Source: Oscillospiraceae bacterium
Lineage (GTDB): Bacteria > Bacillota > Clostridia > Oscillospirales > CAG-272
DNA length: 64,000 bases
Assembly (NCBI GenBank): GCA_015065385.1
Contig: SVQK01000056.1
Span: 206,983 to 270,982, forward strand
Reading direction: 5' to 3'
Shown here: in pieces, positions 41,918 to 49,620 of the stretch
Layout: the number at the start of each line of letters is the position of its first letter
Numbering within the stretch: position 1 is the first letter of the stretch
Program-made: the position numbers and the translations under genes
Notes under the pieces: model-generated
What the model saw: only the letters and a program-made list of their open reading frames with translations
Told to the model about the DNA's origin: nothing
Databases searched by the model: none

Positions 41918-42666
41918 TTTATAAATTCACAAATGTAATTGATGGTAAGTCTTATATTGGAAAAAGCAAAAATATAACCAGAAGATATAATCACCATAAG
42001 CGTTTGGCTGGCGGTGAAGCAGATGGCTTTAATCTATATGTAGACTCTGTTATGCGAGAAGTGGGATTCCATAATTTTGAGTTTATGGTACTTGAAGAGT
42101 GCCATCCAGAAGAACTCGATGAGAAGGAAAAATATTATATAAAAAAGTTTAACACCTTAATTCCGAACGGATACAATATAAGTTTTGGGGGAAGAGGAGG
42201 AAGGTTTCAATCCATAAAATCATTTGAAGAAATAAAAGAAATCCAGAGGTTATTGAGCGATACAGTTTTATCGGAAGCAGAGATAGGGCGGAAATTTGGG
42301 GTTACAGATGTTACTATTTCATATATAAATGTTGGAAAAATATGGAAAAACGAAAATGTGAGTTATCCAATAAGAACCTTAAGCCTAAATCGTATAATCA
42401 CTCCGGTACATTGTGAACGATGCGGGAAAGCAATACATAAAAGAAATAAATTCCATTTATGCCAGAGCTGTTATTCAAAAAAGAAAGGCGAGCACATTCC
42501 GCCGAAAGAGTTGTTATTTGAGGAACTGATGGGATCAAGTTTTGAAGCGGTCGGTAGAAAATATGGTGTGACGGGAAACGCTGTAAAAAAATGGTGCGAG
42601 AAGTATGGTTTACCGAATCACGCCTATGAATATCGAAAACTACGAGATTTGAGGGATAAACATTAA
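41908..42666 (+). CDS. GIY-YIG homing endonuclease with NUMOD-like DNA-binding repeats
   Basis: 252 residues. GIY-YIG domain at the N-terminus: VGIYKFTNVIDGKSYIGKSKNITRRYNHH, with a catalytic Glu probably in DEKEKYYIKKFNTL. Two helix-turn-helix modules (LSEAEIGRKFGVTDVTISYI, and SFEAVGRKYGVTGNAVKKWCEKYGL) flank a CERCGK..CQSC zinc ribbon. It is strongly AT-rich against its surroundings, a sign of recent transfer. It begins inside a tRNA 5' fragment and ends inside the tRNA-Gln gene, so it is probably a selfish element lodged in a tRNA gene. Confidence 0.88.
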   Translation: MVGIYKFTNVIDGKSYIGKSKNITRRYNHHKRLAGGEADGFNLYVDSVMREVGFHNFEFMVLEECHPEELDEKEKYYIKKFNTLIPNGYNISFGGRGGRFQSIKSFEEIKEIQRLLSDTVLSEAEIGRKFGVTDVTISYINVGKIWKNENVSYPIRTLSLNRIITPVHCERCGKAIHKRNKFHLCQSCYSKKKGEHIPPKELLFEELMGSSFEAVGRKYGVTGNAVKKWCEKYGLPNHAYEYRKLRDLRDKH

Positions 42667-42722
42667 TGGTAATGTGCATGACTTTGAATCATGAAAAGAA
42701 GGTTCGATTCCTTCATCCCCTG
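42651..42722 (+). tRNA. tRNA-Gln(TTG), overlapping the endonuclease gene end
   Basis: Acceptor GAGGGAT/ATCCCCT (one A-C mismatch), D-arm ACAT/ATGT, anticodon arm CATGA-CTTTGAA-TCATG (TTG), T-arm GAAGG-TTCGATT-CCTTC. Its first 16 bases are the last codons and stop of the GIY-YIG gene. Confidence 0.82.
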
Positions 42723-42779
42723 TTTAACTTGCAACCAACTTGCAACTAACTTGCAACCTTGAAAGGGGGTGATCCTACT

Positions 42780-43007
42780 GTGGACGGAGCAGGTAACGAG
42801 TTTCCGTTGACTATATCGCCGCCCGGAATTGATGAAATCATCGAATCTCTAAAGGGAGTAGGGATTGAAGTTGTTCCGGGCGAATCAACAGAGTATGTTA
42901 TCGCTGAAGAACCGGATGGTAAGCGGTACAAACTTCCGAAGGATTTCAATATCTTCACGAATCCGATTAAGATTCCGATTGAAGAAAATGGAGGTGGGAA
43001 GATATGA
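42780..43007 (+). CDS. Small phage protein, unknown
   Basis: 75 residues from GTG at 42780, which has GGGGGTG 8 nt upstream; a TTG at 42759 would place the ribosome site inside the gene. Sequence FPLTISPPGIDEIIESLKGVGIEVVPGE suggests a small alpha/beta fold. It overlaps the macro-domain gene by 4 nt (ATGA), so the two are coupled. Confidence 0.55.
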   Translation: MDGAGNEFPLTISPPGIDEIIESLKGVGIEVVPGESTEYVIAEEPDGKRYKLPKDFNIFTNPIKIPIEENGGGKI

Positions 43008-43441
43008 TCTATACAGAGATTAAGGAAGACCTGTTTGAGGTTCCGGATCATTATTATTTAGCGCATTGTATTAACGGCAACTATACGCTTGGCGCAGGAA
43101 TCGCAAGATCATTCGCCGATAGAATGAACATGAGGTATCATCTTGTGTCACAGTATCCGATTAAGGCCGGGGAACAGTATAAGTATATTGGAAAAGCTCT
43201 TCTTGTGGGACGTGTATTTAATCTTGTTACAAAAGCATTCCATTATAACAAGCCAACCTATGAATCGCTCCGATCTGCATTGAATGATATGCACGATCAA
43301 TGTGAGGAACTTGGAATCAAGTATCTTGCCATGCCAAAGATTGGTTGCGGCCTTGACAGGCTCGATTGGAGCAAGGTGGGCGTGATGATCCGAGAAATCT
43401 TCAGTGATTTGGATATTGAAATTCTGGTGTGTTATATATAA
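43004..43441 (+). CDS. Macro domain protein (ADP-ribose-binding/processing)
   Basis: 145 residues. Macro-fold marks: CINGNYTLGAGIARSFADRM (ADP-ribose loop 1), LRSALNDM and YLAMPKIGCGLDRLDWSKV (loop 2). Phage macro proteins of this type hydrolyse ADP-ribose 1''-phosphate or remove ADP-ribose from nucleic acids or proteins. In a prophage this can counter NAD/ADP-ribose-based host defences (inference). It is coupled to the small gene before it. Confidence 0.82.
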   Translation: MIYTEIKEDLFEVPDHYYLAHCINGNYTLGAGIARSFADRMNMRYHLVSQYPIKAGEQYKYIGKALLVGRVFNLVTKAFHYNKPTYESLRSALNDMHDQCEELGIKYLAMPKIGCGLDRLDWSKVGVMIREIFSDLDIEILVCYI

Positions 43442-43569
43442 GCGAATAATATGTGGTGTATGCCCATGCCGAAAAGCGACGATAGTTGCCGGAGAATCGA
43501 TCAACCCGACAGAGAAAAGGCGGCATACGTTTACTGAGCGTGAGGGGGACTCAGTAAGCTAAAGAAATC
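43442..43569 (+). other. Spacer with inverted repeats
   Basis: GTATGCC and GGCATAC (near 43457 and 43522) would close a tRNA-sized loop but no T-arm is present. TACTGAG/CTCAGTA forms a 7-bp hairpin at about 43532-43556. A 25-codon frame in between lacks a good ribosome site. Confidence 0.35.
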
Positions 43570-43719
43570 ATGACATACTATACAAAACGCTATTTTCTCG
43601 GAATACCTATATATTCTGTGATTCATTATCCTCGAAAATGTGTAATAACTTTCTTCGATAAATTTTTGATGGAACACGGAATTGATGTTCCCGAAGAATA
43701 TGAACCGTGGATGAGTTAA
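43570..43719 (+). CDS. 49-residue phage protein, unknown
   Basis: MTYYTKRYFLGIPIYSVIHY...EHGIDVPEEYEPWMS, aromatic-rich. The ribosome site is weak (AAAGAAA). The sequence composition is coding-like, but no family is recognised. Confidence 0.4.
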   Translation: MTYYTKRYFLGIPIYSVIHYPRKCVITFFDKFLMEHGIDVPEEYEPWMS

Positions 43720-43802
43720 AAAATCTTTAATTACATCCGGGATGACTGGCTGTAATTAAAGAAAAAGACCGATTTCTTTAATTAAGATGAAAGGTGAACC
43801 AC

Positions 43803-44030
43803 ATGGCTGTTCAGAGATTGTACGGGTATATAATCGTATGTAACCGGTGTGGCAAGCAATCTGAGTATATCGGGAGACAGCCTCTGACTGATGATGACAT
43901 TCAGAAATTAAGTCCGGATTGGCAGTTTATAGAAGACAAGAGGTTCCCGGCGTATAAGAATATCTGCCCAGCTTGCCTTATTAAAGATAGAGGTCAAAAT
44001 AGTGAAGAAAAGAATAACGGTCATCCTTGA
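43803..44030 (+). CDS. Small zinc-ribbon phage protein
   Basis: 75 residues from ATG at 43803 (AAAGGTGA 5 nt upstream). Two CxxC pairs (IVCNRCGK and NICPACLI) form a zinc ribbon around a hydrophilic middle. Such proteins often bind nucleic acid or act as adaptors. It overlaps the next gene by 29 nt. Confidence 0.6.
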   Translation: MAVQRLYGYIIVCNRCGKQSEYIGRQPLTDDDIQKLSPDWQFIEDKRFPAYKNICPACLIKDRGQNSEEKNNGHP

Positions 44031-44487
44031 ATATGAGAATGAAGATGAAACCGATCTTTTGAATTTGGATCGATTCATAATTGATGACCTTGAGACGGAA
44101 TTAAACTGCTGTTCGCATTTCTTTGAGATCAAATCTATCGACATTGAGGAGGATAAAATGGCCGATTGGCACGAAGATTACAGCGACCGGTTTGACGAGC
44201 TTCGGAAACATCGGGTAGAACTGAGCCATTACAAATATGGATCAGTCCGAAAGAATTACCGTACTGGTAACATTGATGCTATCGCCACGATGAAGAAGTG
44301 CGTCGATAAGTACCGGGCCACGGGCAACACTGAGTACCTTTGCGATGGGGCGAATTACCTCATGTTCGAATTCATGTTTCCGCAAGTTCCGGGGGCCTAC
44401 TTCCGGGCCACCGATTCAAGTGAGTCTGCTGGTATCGTTGGTATCAGCGAAAAAGAAATGGAAGAACTGAAGAAGGAGGATTTCTAA
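44002..44487 (+). CDS. Phage protein with probable internal second start
   Basis: 161 codons from GTG at 44002. An in-frame ATG at 44158 has a very strong site (GAGGAGG, 5 nt), and the part from there (MADWHEDYSDRFDELRKHRVELSHYKYG..., 109 residues, ending FRATDSSESAGIVGISEKEMEEL) looks like a self-contained phage protein seen alone elsewhere. The first 52 residues form a small alpha/beta piece. Either two products are made from one frame or two former genes have fused. Function unknown. Confidence 0.6.
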   Translation: MKKRITVILEYENEDETDLLNLDRFIIDDLETELNCCSHFFEIKSIDIEEDKMADWHEDYSDRFDELRKHRVELSHYKYGSVRKNYRTGNIDAIATMKKCVDKYRATGNTEYLCDGANYLMFEFMFPQVPGAYFRATDSSESAGIVGISEKEMEELKKEDF

Positions 44488-44488
44488 A

Positions 44489-44740
44489 ATGAAACGCACA
44501 AGGATCTTTGCAGCGGCGTGTCTTGCCGCATTGATGCTCTCTGCTGCGTCGTGCAACCGGGGGATCACCGACTTCCACCAGAAGTTCGATTATGCCTTCA
44601 TTTACTTCGGCGACAAGATCGTCGTTGAGGGTGAGGTCGAAAAATGGTGGGACTATGACAGCAGCGACATGGTTCAGGTTCAGATCGATGGGAAAGTTTA
44701 TCTGACCCACTCCGCCAATGTTCTGCTCGTCCAGAAATAA
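44489..44740 (+). CDS. Phage-encoded small lipoprotein
   Basis: 83 residues. Signal peptide MKRTRIFAAACLAALMLSAASC with lipobox SAASC (Cys22), then a short beta-rich domain (YAFIYFGDKIVVEGEVEKWWDYDSSDMVQVQIDGKVYLTHSANVLL). Membrane-anchored. Small phage lipoproteins can act in superinfection exclusion or be lysogenic-conversion factors (inference). Confidence 0.65.
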   Translation: MKRTRIFAAACLAALMLSAASCNRGITDFHQKFDYAFIYFGDKIVVEGEVEKWWDYDSSDMVQVQIDGKVYLTHSANVLLVQK

Positions 44741-44752
44741 GGGGAGGCGAGT

Positions 44753-45187
44753 GTGGGGCCGGAAAGAGATTACAGAGTCATTGCCATAGACTTTGACAAC
44801 ACCCTGTTCATAACCGAGTATCCGGAAATCATCGCCCCGATTGACCCGATCATCGAAAGGGCGAAGAAACACAAAGAGGGTGGAGACAAGCTCATTCTAT
44901 GGACGTGCAGAGAAGGCCCAGAGCTTGAGGCCGCTATACAGGCTTGCCGGGAGCAGGGGTTGAAGTTTGATGCTGTGAACGACAACCTCCCTGAACTGAA
45001 AGAGTTCTGGGGGACTAACCCGAGGAAGATAGGGGCCGACGAATATTGGGACGATAAGAACCAATCTGCACTGGCTCTTATTTGGGATTGGGAAATCCGA
45101 AAAAGACTTGAATTTCCGCGAGGCGAATATGGAGAACGAAAGAAAGAAAAAGGTTTTAATCTCCCAGCCGATGGCTACGAAGACTGA
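44753..45187 (+). CDS. HAD-like hydrolase (phage)
   Basis: 144 residues from GTG at 44753 (GGGAGG 5 nt upstream). Motif I AIDFDNTLFITEYP and motif II LILWTCREG are clear; a late acidic pair (GADEYWDDKN) could be motif IV. No large cap domain. It resembles phage HAD phosphatases of the polynucleotide-kinase-phosphatase/5'-nucleotidase type. Substrate unknown. Confidence 0.72.
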   Translation: MGPERDYRVIAIDFDNTLFITEYPEIIAPIDPIIERAKKHKEGGDKLILWTCREGPELEAAIQACREQGLKFDAVNDNLPELKEFWGTNPRKIGADEYWDDKNQSALALIWDWEIRKRLEFPRGEYGERKKEKGFNLPADGYED

Positions 45188-45470
45188 TTTTGAGATCGAA
45201 GAGGCGAGGGCAAGAGCTACCCGTGTTCTTGAAGAAAAAGGATATGAGGTGGCAAATACCTTATTTGACGGTGAATGGTATAATCCCACGAATATGCACA
45301 ACAGGGGCGTGGTCTTTATCCCGTTGTGTTTCCTCGCAAAATCCCTTGAAGCCATGAGTCAGTGTCATGCGGTTTATTTCTGTAAGGGGTGGGAGAACGC
45401 TCGTGGATGTAAAATCGAACATGAAGCCGCTGTCCAGTACGGACTGACGATTTTCTACGAGGAGGGCTGA
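45129..45470 (+). CDS. DUF4406 family protein (nucleoside deoxyribosyltransferase-like)
   Basis: 113 residues from ATG at 45129, overlapping the HAD gene by 59 nt. KVLISQPMATKTDFEIEEARARA and CHAVYFCKGWENARGCKIEHEAA match DUF4406, a Rossmann-type family related to nucleoside 2-deoxyribosyltransferases. It probably acts on nucleotide pools in the infected cell. A deleted second copy lies at 46210. Confidence 0.7.
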   Translation: MENERKKKVLISQPMATKTDFEIEEARARATRVLEEKGYEVANTLFDGEWYNPTNMHNRGVVFIPLCFLAKSLEAMSQCHAVYFCKGWENARGCKIEHEAAVQYGLTIFYEEG

Positions 45471-46209
45471 ATGCATTTTATTGCCTCTTGCTCATTCGGT
45501 AAAGACAGCCTCGCAATGGTTCTTCTTTTAATTGAAAAGAAATACCCGCTTAACGAAGTCGTATTTTTCGATACCGGGATGGAGTTTCAAGCGATCTACA
45601 ATAACAGGGACAAACTAAAACCGATTCTCATGGAACACGGTATTAAATTCACAGAAATAAAACCCCGAACCCCATTCCTGTACAATATGCTCGAGCGTCC
45701 GGTATGCGGCCCGAACGGCCCGCATACCGGGTATGGATGGTGCGGCGGGGTGTGCCGATGGGGGACCGAAGAGAAAACGCGTAGTCTCGATAAAGCGGTT
45801 ATCCCCCCCCCCAGAACGGCATTATATCGGTATCGCGGCGGATGAATCGCAACGACTGGCCCGCCTTGTCCTTCCGAAAGTGGCGCCTCTTGCCGATTGG
45901 GGTATAACAGAACAGGGCGCGCTTGCATATTGCTATGGTAACGGATGGAATTGGAACGAACCGTCCCCTGTTACCGAAACCGGGTACATCGATTTATACG
46001 CCATTATGGATAGGGTGTCCTGCTGGTGTTGTGCAAACAAAAACCGGAAAGAGCTAAAAAATATCTGGCGGTATCTTCCCGATTATTGGCGAAAGTTAAA
46101 ATACCTTCAAAGCCGAATTGAACGTCCTATGAAAAGCTATTGCAACAAGAAATACGGAAAGTACGGGAACCTTTTCGAGCTCGAAAAAGTATTTATAGAG
46201 GAGGACTAA
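45471..46209 (+). pseudogene. PAPS-reductase-family gene, frameshifted at a C10 tract
   Basis: The first frame (45471-45845) gives MHFIASCSFGKDSLAMVLLLIEK, the SGGKDS-like PP-loop of N-type ATP pyrophosphatases, then FFDTGMEFQ and WCGGVCRWGTEEKTRS. At the C10 run (45803-45812) it must lose one base to continue as PERHYIGIAADESQRL...ISCWCCANKNRKELKN-type sequence to 46209. With 9 C the gene would encode about 245 residues. Phage PAPS-reductase-like proteins are thought to modify nucleic acids or nucleotides. Real mutation, phase variation or sequencing error cannot be told apart here. Confidence 0.75.
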
Positions 46210-46346
46210 GTGGAAAAACGTGAAGAAGTGCTGGAAAAAGCCATGATTTCTCAGCCTATGGCCGGGCTGACAGACTTTGAAATCGAGGATGTAAAATCGA
46301 ACATGAAGCGGCGGTGGCCTACGGGTTGGAGATCATCTACGAATAA
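46210..46346 (+). pseudogene. Remnant of a second DUF4406 gene with internal deletion
   Basis: A GTG-started frame gives MEKREEVLEKAMISQPMAGLTDFEIE, the DUF4406 N-terminus. After GAGGATGTAAAATCGAACAT the other frame gives CKIEHEAAVAYGLEIIYE and a stop, the DUF4406 C-terminus. The middle (about 75 codons) is missing. The junction sequence is shared with the intact gene at 45411-45430, consistent with deletion between related copies. Confidence 0.75.
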
Positions 46347-46358
46347 AGGAGAGACGCT

Positions 46359-47060
46359 ATGAGCATCAAAATCGAAAACATTCTCGGCCCGTCCATTGAT
46401 CAGTGGCAGTCAGCCATCAGAGGAATGCGGAACCCTCTGAACAGTTGGGCGAAGTCCGACACGACGTGGGACATGATCGAAGATCCAGAGCCCATCAATC
46501 CGGAGGACATGGTGTACATCAAGATCGGAGAAAACGATCTTGACCTCATGCGGCGGCTTGCAAAAGCCGGAAGCGACCACCGGAAGTACCTCCGGATGCT
46601 TCCCGTGATGATGGATGTAACGGCCCCCCTCTTCTGGTGGAAGGAATACGACACCTATAAAGTGGGAACCGTCGCCAACTCCTGCTCCACCATGCACACG
46701 ATCCACATGAGCGAGTTCACGCTTGACGATTTCAGCCTTGAAACCTGCCGGGATACGGAAAAGCAGGTTCAGGCGCATTTGTTCGGATTAAAGCCATACA
46801 TTGGCATGATGGTAGACATGCTGAACAAGGCGCGTGAGGGCTATTTGAAAACGGGGGATGAAGTATTCTGGCGGTACATGATCGAGCTGCTTCCGGCTTC
46901 CTTCAATCAGAAGCGGACCCTGTTCCTGAATTATGAGGTCCTCTGGAACATGTATCAGGCCCGGAAGAACCACAAGTTGAAAGAGTGGCGTGAGTTCTGT
47001 TCAACGATATGGGAGCAGGTCCCGTATTTCCGCACCATCTTCGAGGAGGACTCGAAATGA
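46359..47060 (+). CDS. Phage protein, possibly ThyX-related
   Basis: 233 residues. PLFWWKEYDTYKVGTVANSCSTMHTI and ASFNQKRTLFLNYEVLWNMYQARKNHKLKEW recall, weakly, the fold-core segments of flavin-dependent thymidylate synthase (ThyX), though its RHR..S signature is absent. Soluble and helical. A role in nucleotide metabolism is a tentative inference. It overlaps the next gene by 4 nt. Confidence 0.5.
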   Translation: MSIKIENILGPSIDQWQSAIRGMRNPLNSWAKSDTTWDMIEDPEPINPEDMVYIKIGENDLDLMRRLAKAGSDHRKYLRMLPVMMDVTAPLFWWKEYDTYKVGTVANSCSTMHTIHMSEFTLDDFSLETCRDTEKQVQAHLFGLKPYIGMMVDMLNKAREGYLKTGDEVFWRYMIELLPASFNQKRTLFLNYEVLWNMYQARKNHKLKEWREFCSTIWEQVPYFRTIFEEDSK

Positions 47061-47311
47061 TCCTTGTTTCGCTCCTTTTATTTTCGGTAGGCGTCCTTGT
47101 GCTGACCGGGGCTGGGATGGCCTACACATACAAGGGAACCCGGTATAGCGGGATCGATTCAGTGCTCGACAGCGAAAGAAAAAAGTACGACGAAAAGGAC
47201 CATCGAATGTACGCTATTTTGTCCGGGTTATCTTACGCCGGGTTTTCGGTTGGCGCAGTTGCCATTTTCGTGGCGATGGTCATGTTTTTCCTCGCCATTT
47301 CAACTAAGTGA
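47057..47311 (+). CDS. Small two-helix membrane protein
   Basis: 84 residues: two TM segments (about 2-22 and 52-80) separated by a charged loop (KGTRYSGIDSVLDSERKKYDEKDHR). The start overlaps the preceding stop (ATGA). Function unknown; membrane proteins of this size in prophages can be exclusion or holin-like factors, but this is not a lysis-gene context. Confidence 0.6.
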   Translation: MILVSLLLFSVGVLVLTGAGMAYTYKGTRYSGIDSVLDSERKKYDEKDHRMYAILSGLSYAGFSVGAVAIFVAMVMFFLAISTK

Positions 47312-47323
47312 GGAGGTGAGACT

Positions 47324-47566
47324 GTGGCGCTGATGTCTATCGTGTTCCTTGTCATTTCCGCGGTTTGCTTCATTTCCGCAATCGTGATAAGGGTCTACCG
47401 GGCGCGGCATTACCGGGACCTCTACGACCCACTTTTGATGCACAGGGTTACCCGTGACGACTTTATGAGGGACGCACGGCTGTGGGACTTGCAGACTAAC
47501 CTAACCATGGCCGGGGGGTTCTTCCTCGTTTCGGCGGGACTTACACTCTTGGGGTGGGTCGCATGA
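47324..47566 (+). CDS. Small two-helix membrane protein
   Basis: 80 residues from GTG at 47324 (GAGGTGAG upstream). TM segments at about 3-22 and 60-79 flank a basic/acidic middle. It overlaps the next start by 4 nt. It is probably related in function to its upstream neighbour. No family recognised. Confidence 0.55.
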   Translation: MALMSIVFLVISAVCFISAIVIRVYRARHYRDLYDPLLMHRVTRDDFMRDARLWDLQTNLTMAGGFFLVSAGLTLLGWVA

Positions 47567-47988
47567 ACAAAGAGCCAGAGAAGACCATCCGTCTTACCAT
47601 GACGGAGGATGATGCAAGGCTCGTGGCGAAAGCCTGTGAGTTCTACGCCCGGATAGCCTACGGCCAGTTTACCGAGATCGCCTACAACTTCCTTGATCTG
47701 AGCTTGCCCGTGGACGAATTCTGCAAACGGCGCGATGAAATGGAAGACCTGCTTTTCCGCGCCCGCGCGATCCTGTACCCTGATTTGGGGCGGCACGTCG
47801 GAACGTCCTACGGATACGGGAGATTCAAGTACGCGGACAAGGCCTTCGACGTGTACCAGCTTCTCCGGCTTGCCTACGGTGATAACCGGTATCCGCTTCT
47901 CACTGCGCCTTACCCTAACGTGGAGTTGAAGGTCGGGAACGAGTGGAAGAAGCTCGCATTCGGTCCGCGCAGAATGCGGTGGGAATAA
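47563..47988 (+). CDS. Phage protein of unknown function
   Basis: 141 residues from ATG at 47563: MNKEPEKTIRLTMTEDDARLVAKACEFYARIAYGQFTEIAY, then DEMEDLLFRARAILYPDLG. Helical, acidic, seen as a stand-alone small gene in Clostridia phages. Coupled by overlap to the membrane gene before it. No biochemical role known to me. Confidence 0.6.
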   Translation: MNKEPEKTIRLTMTEDDARLVAKACEFYARIAYGQFTEIAYNFLDLSLPVDEFCKRRDEMEDLLFRARAILYPDLGRHVGTSYGYGRFKYADKAFDVYQLLRLAYGDNRYPLLTAPYPNVELKVGNEWKKLAFGPRRMRWE

Positions 47989-47999
47989 AAGGATAGATC

Positions 48000-48354
48000 A
48001 TGGATACTGAGCTTGAAGAAAAAGCCTGTCCGTTCTGTGGACAGTTGATAATGTGCGGGCCTGATGTAAAGCCAGAACGACTTTGCCGGTGCGCCGAGGC
48101 CGTGCGGTATGCGGCTGACGAGGAAACTCTTGAAGATATGCAGACCCTTCTCTATGAGCTTTTTGGAGACAAATGTCAGGATTGTTCCAAATCTTTTTAT
48201 TCCTGTAGGAGAAGAAGAGCTGTCCGCTTTGAATCATGTGATCGTGCTGGTGTCCGCTGGTCTGTTCACCAAGGCAGTTATCACCCTTCAGGACGGTTCT
48301 CAGTGCATCGTAAAGAAGGATGCGGTTACGAGAAAGATTACAATTAAGGGGTGA
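48000..48354 (+). pseudogene. Zinc-finger-like phage gene frameshifted at a T5 run
   Basis: Frame one reads MDTELEEKACPFCGQLIMCG...CRCAEAVRYAADEETLEDMQTLLYELFGDKCQDCSKSF. After the run of five T at 48194-48198, coding sense continues one base later as IPVGEEELSALNHVIVLVSAGLFTK, ending at 48354. Four T would give one continuous protein of about 117 residues with an N-terminal CxxC..CxC zinc site. Mutation or sequencing error cannot be distinguished. Confidence 0.65.
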
Positions 48355-48360
48355 AATAAA

Positions 48361-48660
48361 ATGTATCCCAATAAACAAAAAGAATCTTATGAGAAGCCTG
48401 AAATGGAGGTACTTCTTCCTGAGAGAGGTTCGAGTGTTCTCCGGCCAGTTGAACCATGGGAAATCCCTATGCGTGGTCGTCCTTGCAAGATTACATATAA
48501 AGATGAGACCACTTCAATGGGAAGGTTCATTGCGTTTGCGACTGATTTCATGGAACTGCAAGATGGTATAGGACAATACCCTGTCGCCATTGTTGAGCTT
48601 GAAGACGGAACCGTTCAAGTGGTCTATGTTGAACAGGTTCAGTTCATGGACCGGAGATAA
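48361..48660 (+). CDS. Phage protein of unknown function
   Basis: 99 residues. The N-terminal part is disordered (MYPNKQKESYEKPEMEVLL) and the C-terminal beta-rich domain (RPCKITYKDETTSMGRFIAFATD.. AIVELEDGTVQVVYVEQVQF) looks like a small barrel. GGGTGAAATAAA lies upstream. No family recognised. Confidence 0.55.
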   Translation: MYPNKQKESYEKPEMEVLLPERGSSVLRPVEPWEIPMRGRPCKITYKDETTSMGRFIAFATDFMELQDGIGQYPVAIVELEDGTVQVVYVEQVQFMDRR

Positions 48661-48678
48661 AAATCGGAGGTAACGATA

Positions 48679-49134
48679 ATGTCGAGACTGATTATTGATC
48701 TTCCGGACGATCAGGAATTTGAGAAGTCCGTTCAGAACGCTTACGAGGCTATGGCAAAACAGATGGTTCGGAACGCTGTAGACAAGGCTATGGAGGAAGA
48801 GCTGGGGAGGGTGGTCAACGGTAGGATCAGCAAGTATCTTGAGGCGTTTGGAAACCCAAAGCTGGTCTCTATCATCGATAACGCTATGACGTCTGCCCTT
48901 CATATCGAGGTCGAGAGAGCCATTGCGAAGTGCGCGGCAAACGAAGCGCTGATCCGCAGATCCGCGGAAAAAGTGTACGAGGATAATCTTGCATACGCCA
49001 TGCGGTTCAACGGGGAGAGCGTTCAAGATTACCTCGCCCGCAAGATAAACGAGTACATCGAGGATGCCTTTGAAAAGAAGCTGAAAGCCCAGCTTCCGGG
49101 GGCCATCAAGGAAGCGTTCGGATCGCTGAAATAA
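48679..49134 (+). CDS. Helical phage protein of unknown function
   Basis: 151 residues, almost entirely helical with repeated charged/Ala heptad-like stretches (ESVQDYLARKINEYIEDAFEKKLKAQLPGAIKEAF), so probably a coiled-coil oligomer. CGGAGGTAACGATA precedes the ATG. No recognised domain. Confidence 0.6.
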   Translation: MSRLIIDLPDDQEFEKSVQNAYEAMAKQMVRNAVDKAMEEELGRVVNGRISKYLEAFGNPKLVSIIDNAMTSALHIEVERAIAKCAANEALIRRSAEKVYEDNLAYAMRFNGESVQDYLARKINEYIEDAFEKKLKAQLPGAIKEAFGSLK

Positions 49135-49225
49135 GCCCGGTTTCCCGTCAAAACAGGGGGACCGGTTACAATGTAGGGACAAGGTAAACCACATTTACCT
49201 CGGCCTCGAAAGGAGGGGCAAACAA

Positions 49226-49318
49226 GTGAGCATTGAAAACCGCAAAAAGACACCACCGGGAGAACGTGGGAAGGGCCGCATGGCGACCCATTGGAACGGA
49301 GAACGGAGGCTTGTATGA
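49226..49318 (+). CDS. Possible 30-residue basic peptide
   Basis: GTG start with AAAGGAGG 9 nt upstream, MSIENRKKTPPGERGKGRMA, stop overlapping the next start (ATGA). The coupling and ribosome site support it; nothing else does. Confidence 0.35.
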   Translation: MSIENRKKTPPGERGKGRMATHWNGERRLV

Positions 49319-49620
49319 TCGGGTGGTTTCTGTTGTTTCTCGCAAGCGGCGCGGCCTCGTCCGTCATGGCGGCAGGGCTTATCAACTACCGGGATGCCCG
49401 GACGGTGGTATCATGGACCGCGAAGAAAGGAAAGCGAAAGGCCAGAGAGGTACGGGCTCTCGTCGAAAGGTACTCCGATGACGAGGAACTGATGACCAAG
49501 GGCGTCCAACGGTACATCGTTATAACGGCCCTCATCGTTTCCTTCGTGGCTCTTACCGTGGTCTTGCTTACGACCGCGCTTATAACTTTTATTCTGTATA
49601 TCTGTGGAGGTGCTACATGA
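49315..49620 (+). CDS. Small membrane protein
   Basis: 101 residues from ATG at 49315 (GGAGG 5 nt upstream). An N-terminal TM (about 2-22), a basic cytosolic middle (KKGKRKAREVRALVERYSDDEEL) and a C-terminal TM (about 68-95). The end overlaps the next start by 4 nt. Unknown role. Confidence 0.6.
   Translation: MIGWFLLFLASGAASSVMAAGLINYRDARTVVSWTAKKGKRKAREVRALVERYSDDEELMTKGVQRYIVITALIVSFVALTVVLLTTALITFILYICGGAT

Noticed and set aside
43456..43529. tRNA closed by GTATGCC/GGCATAC
   Set aside because: The span fits but there is no T-arm and no plausible anticodon arm.
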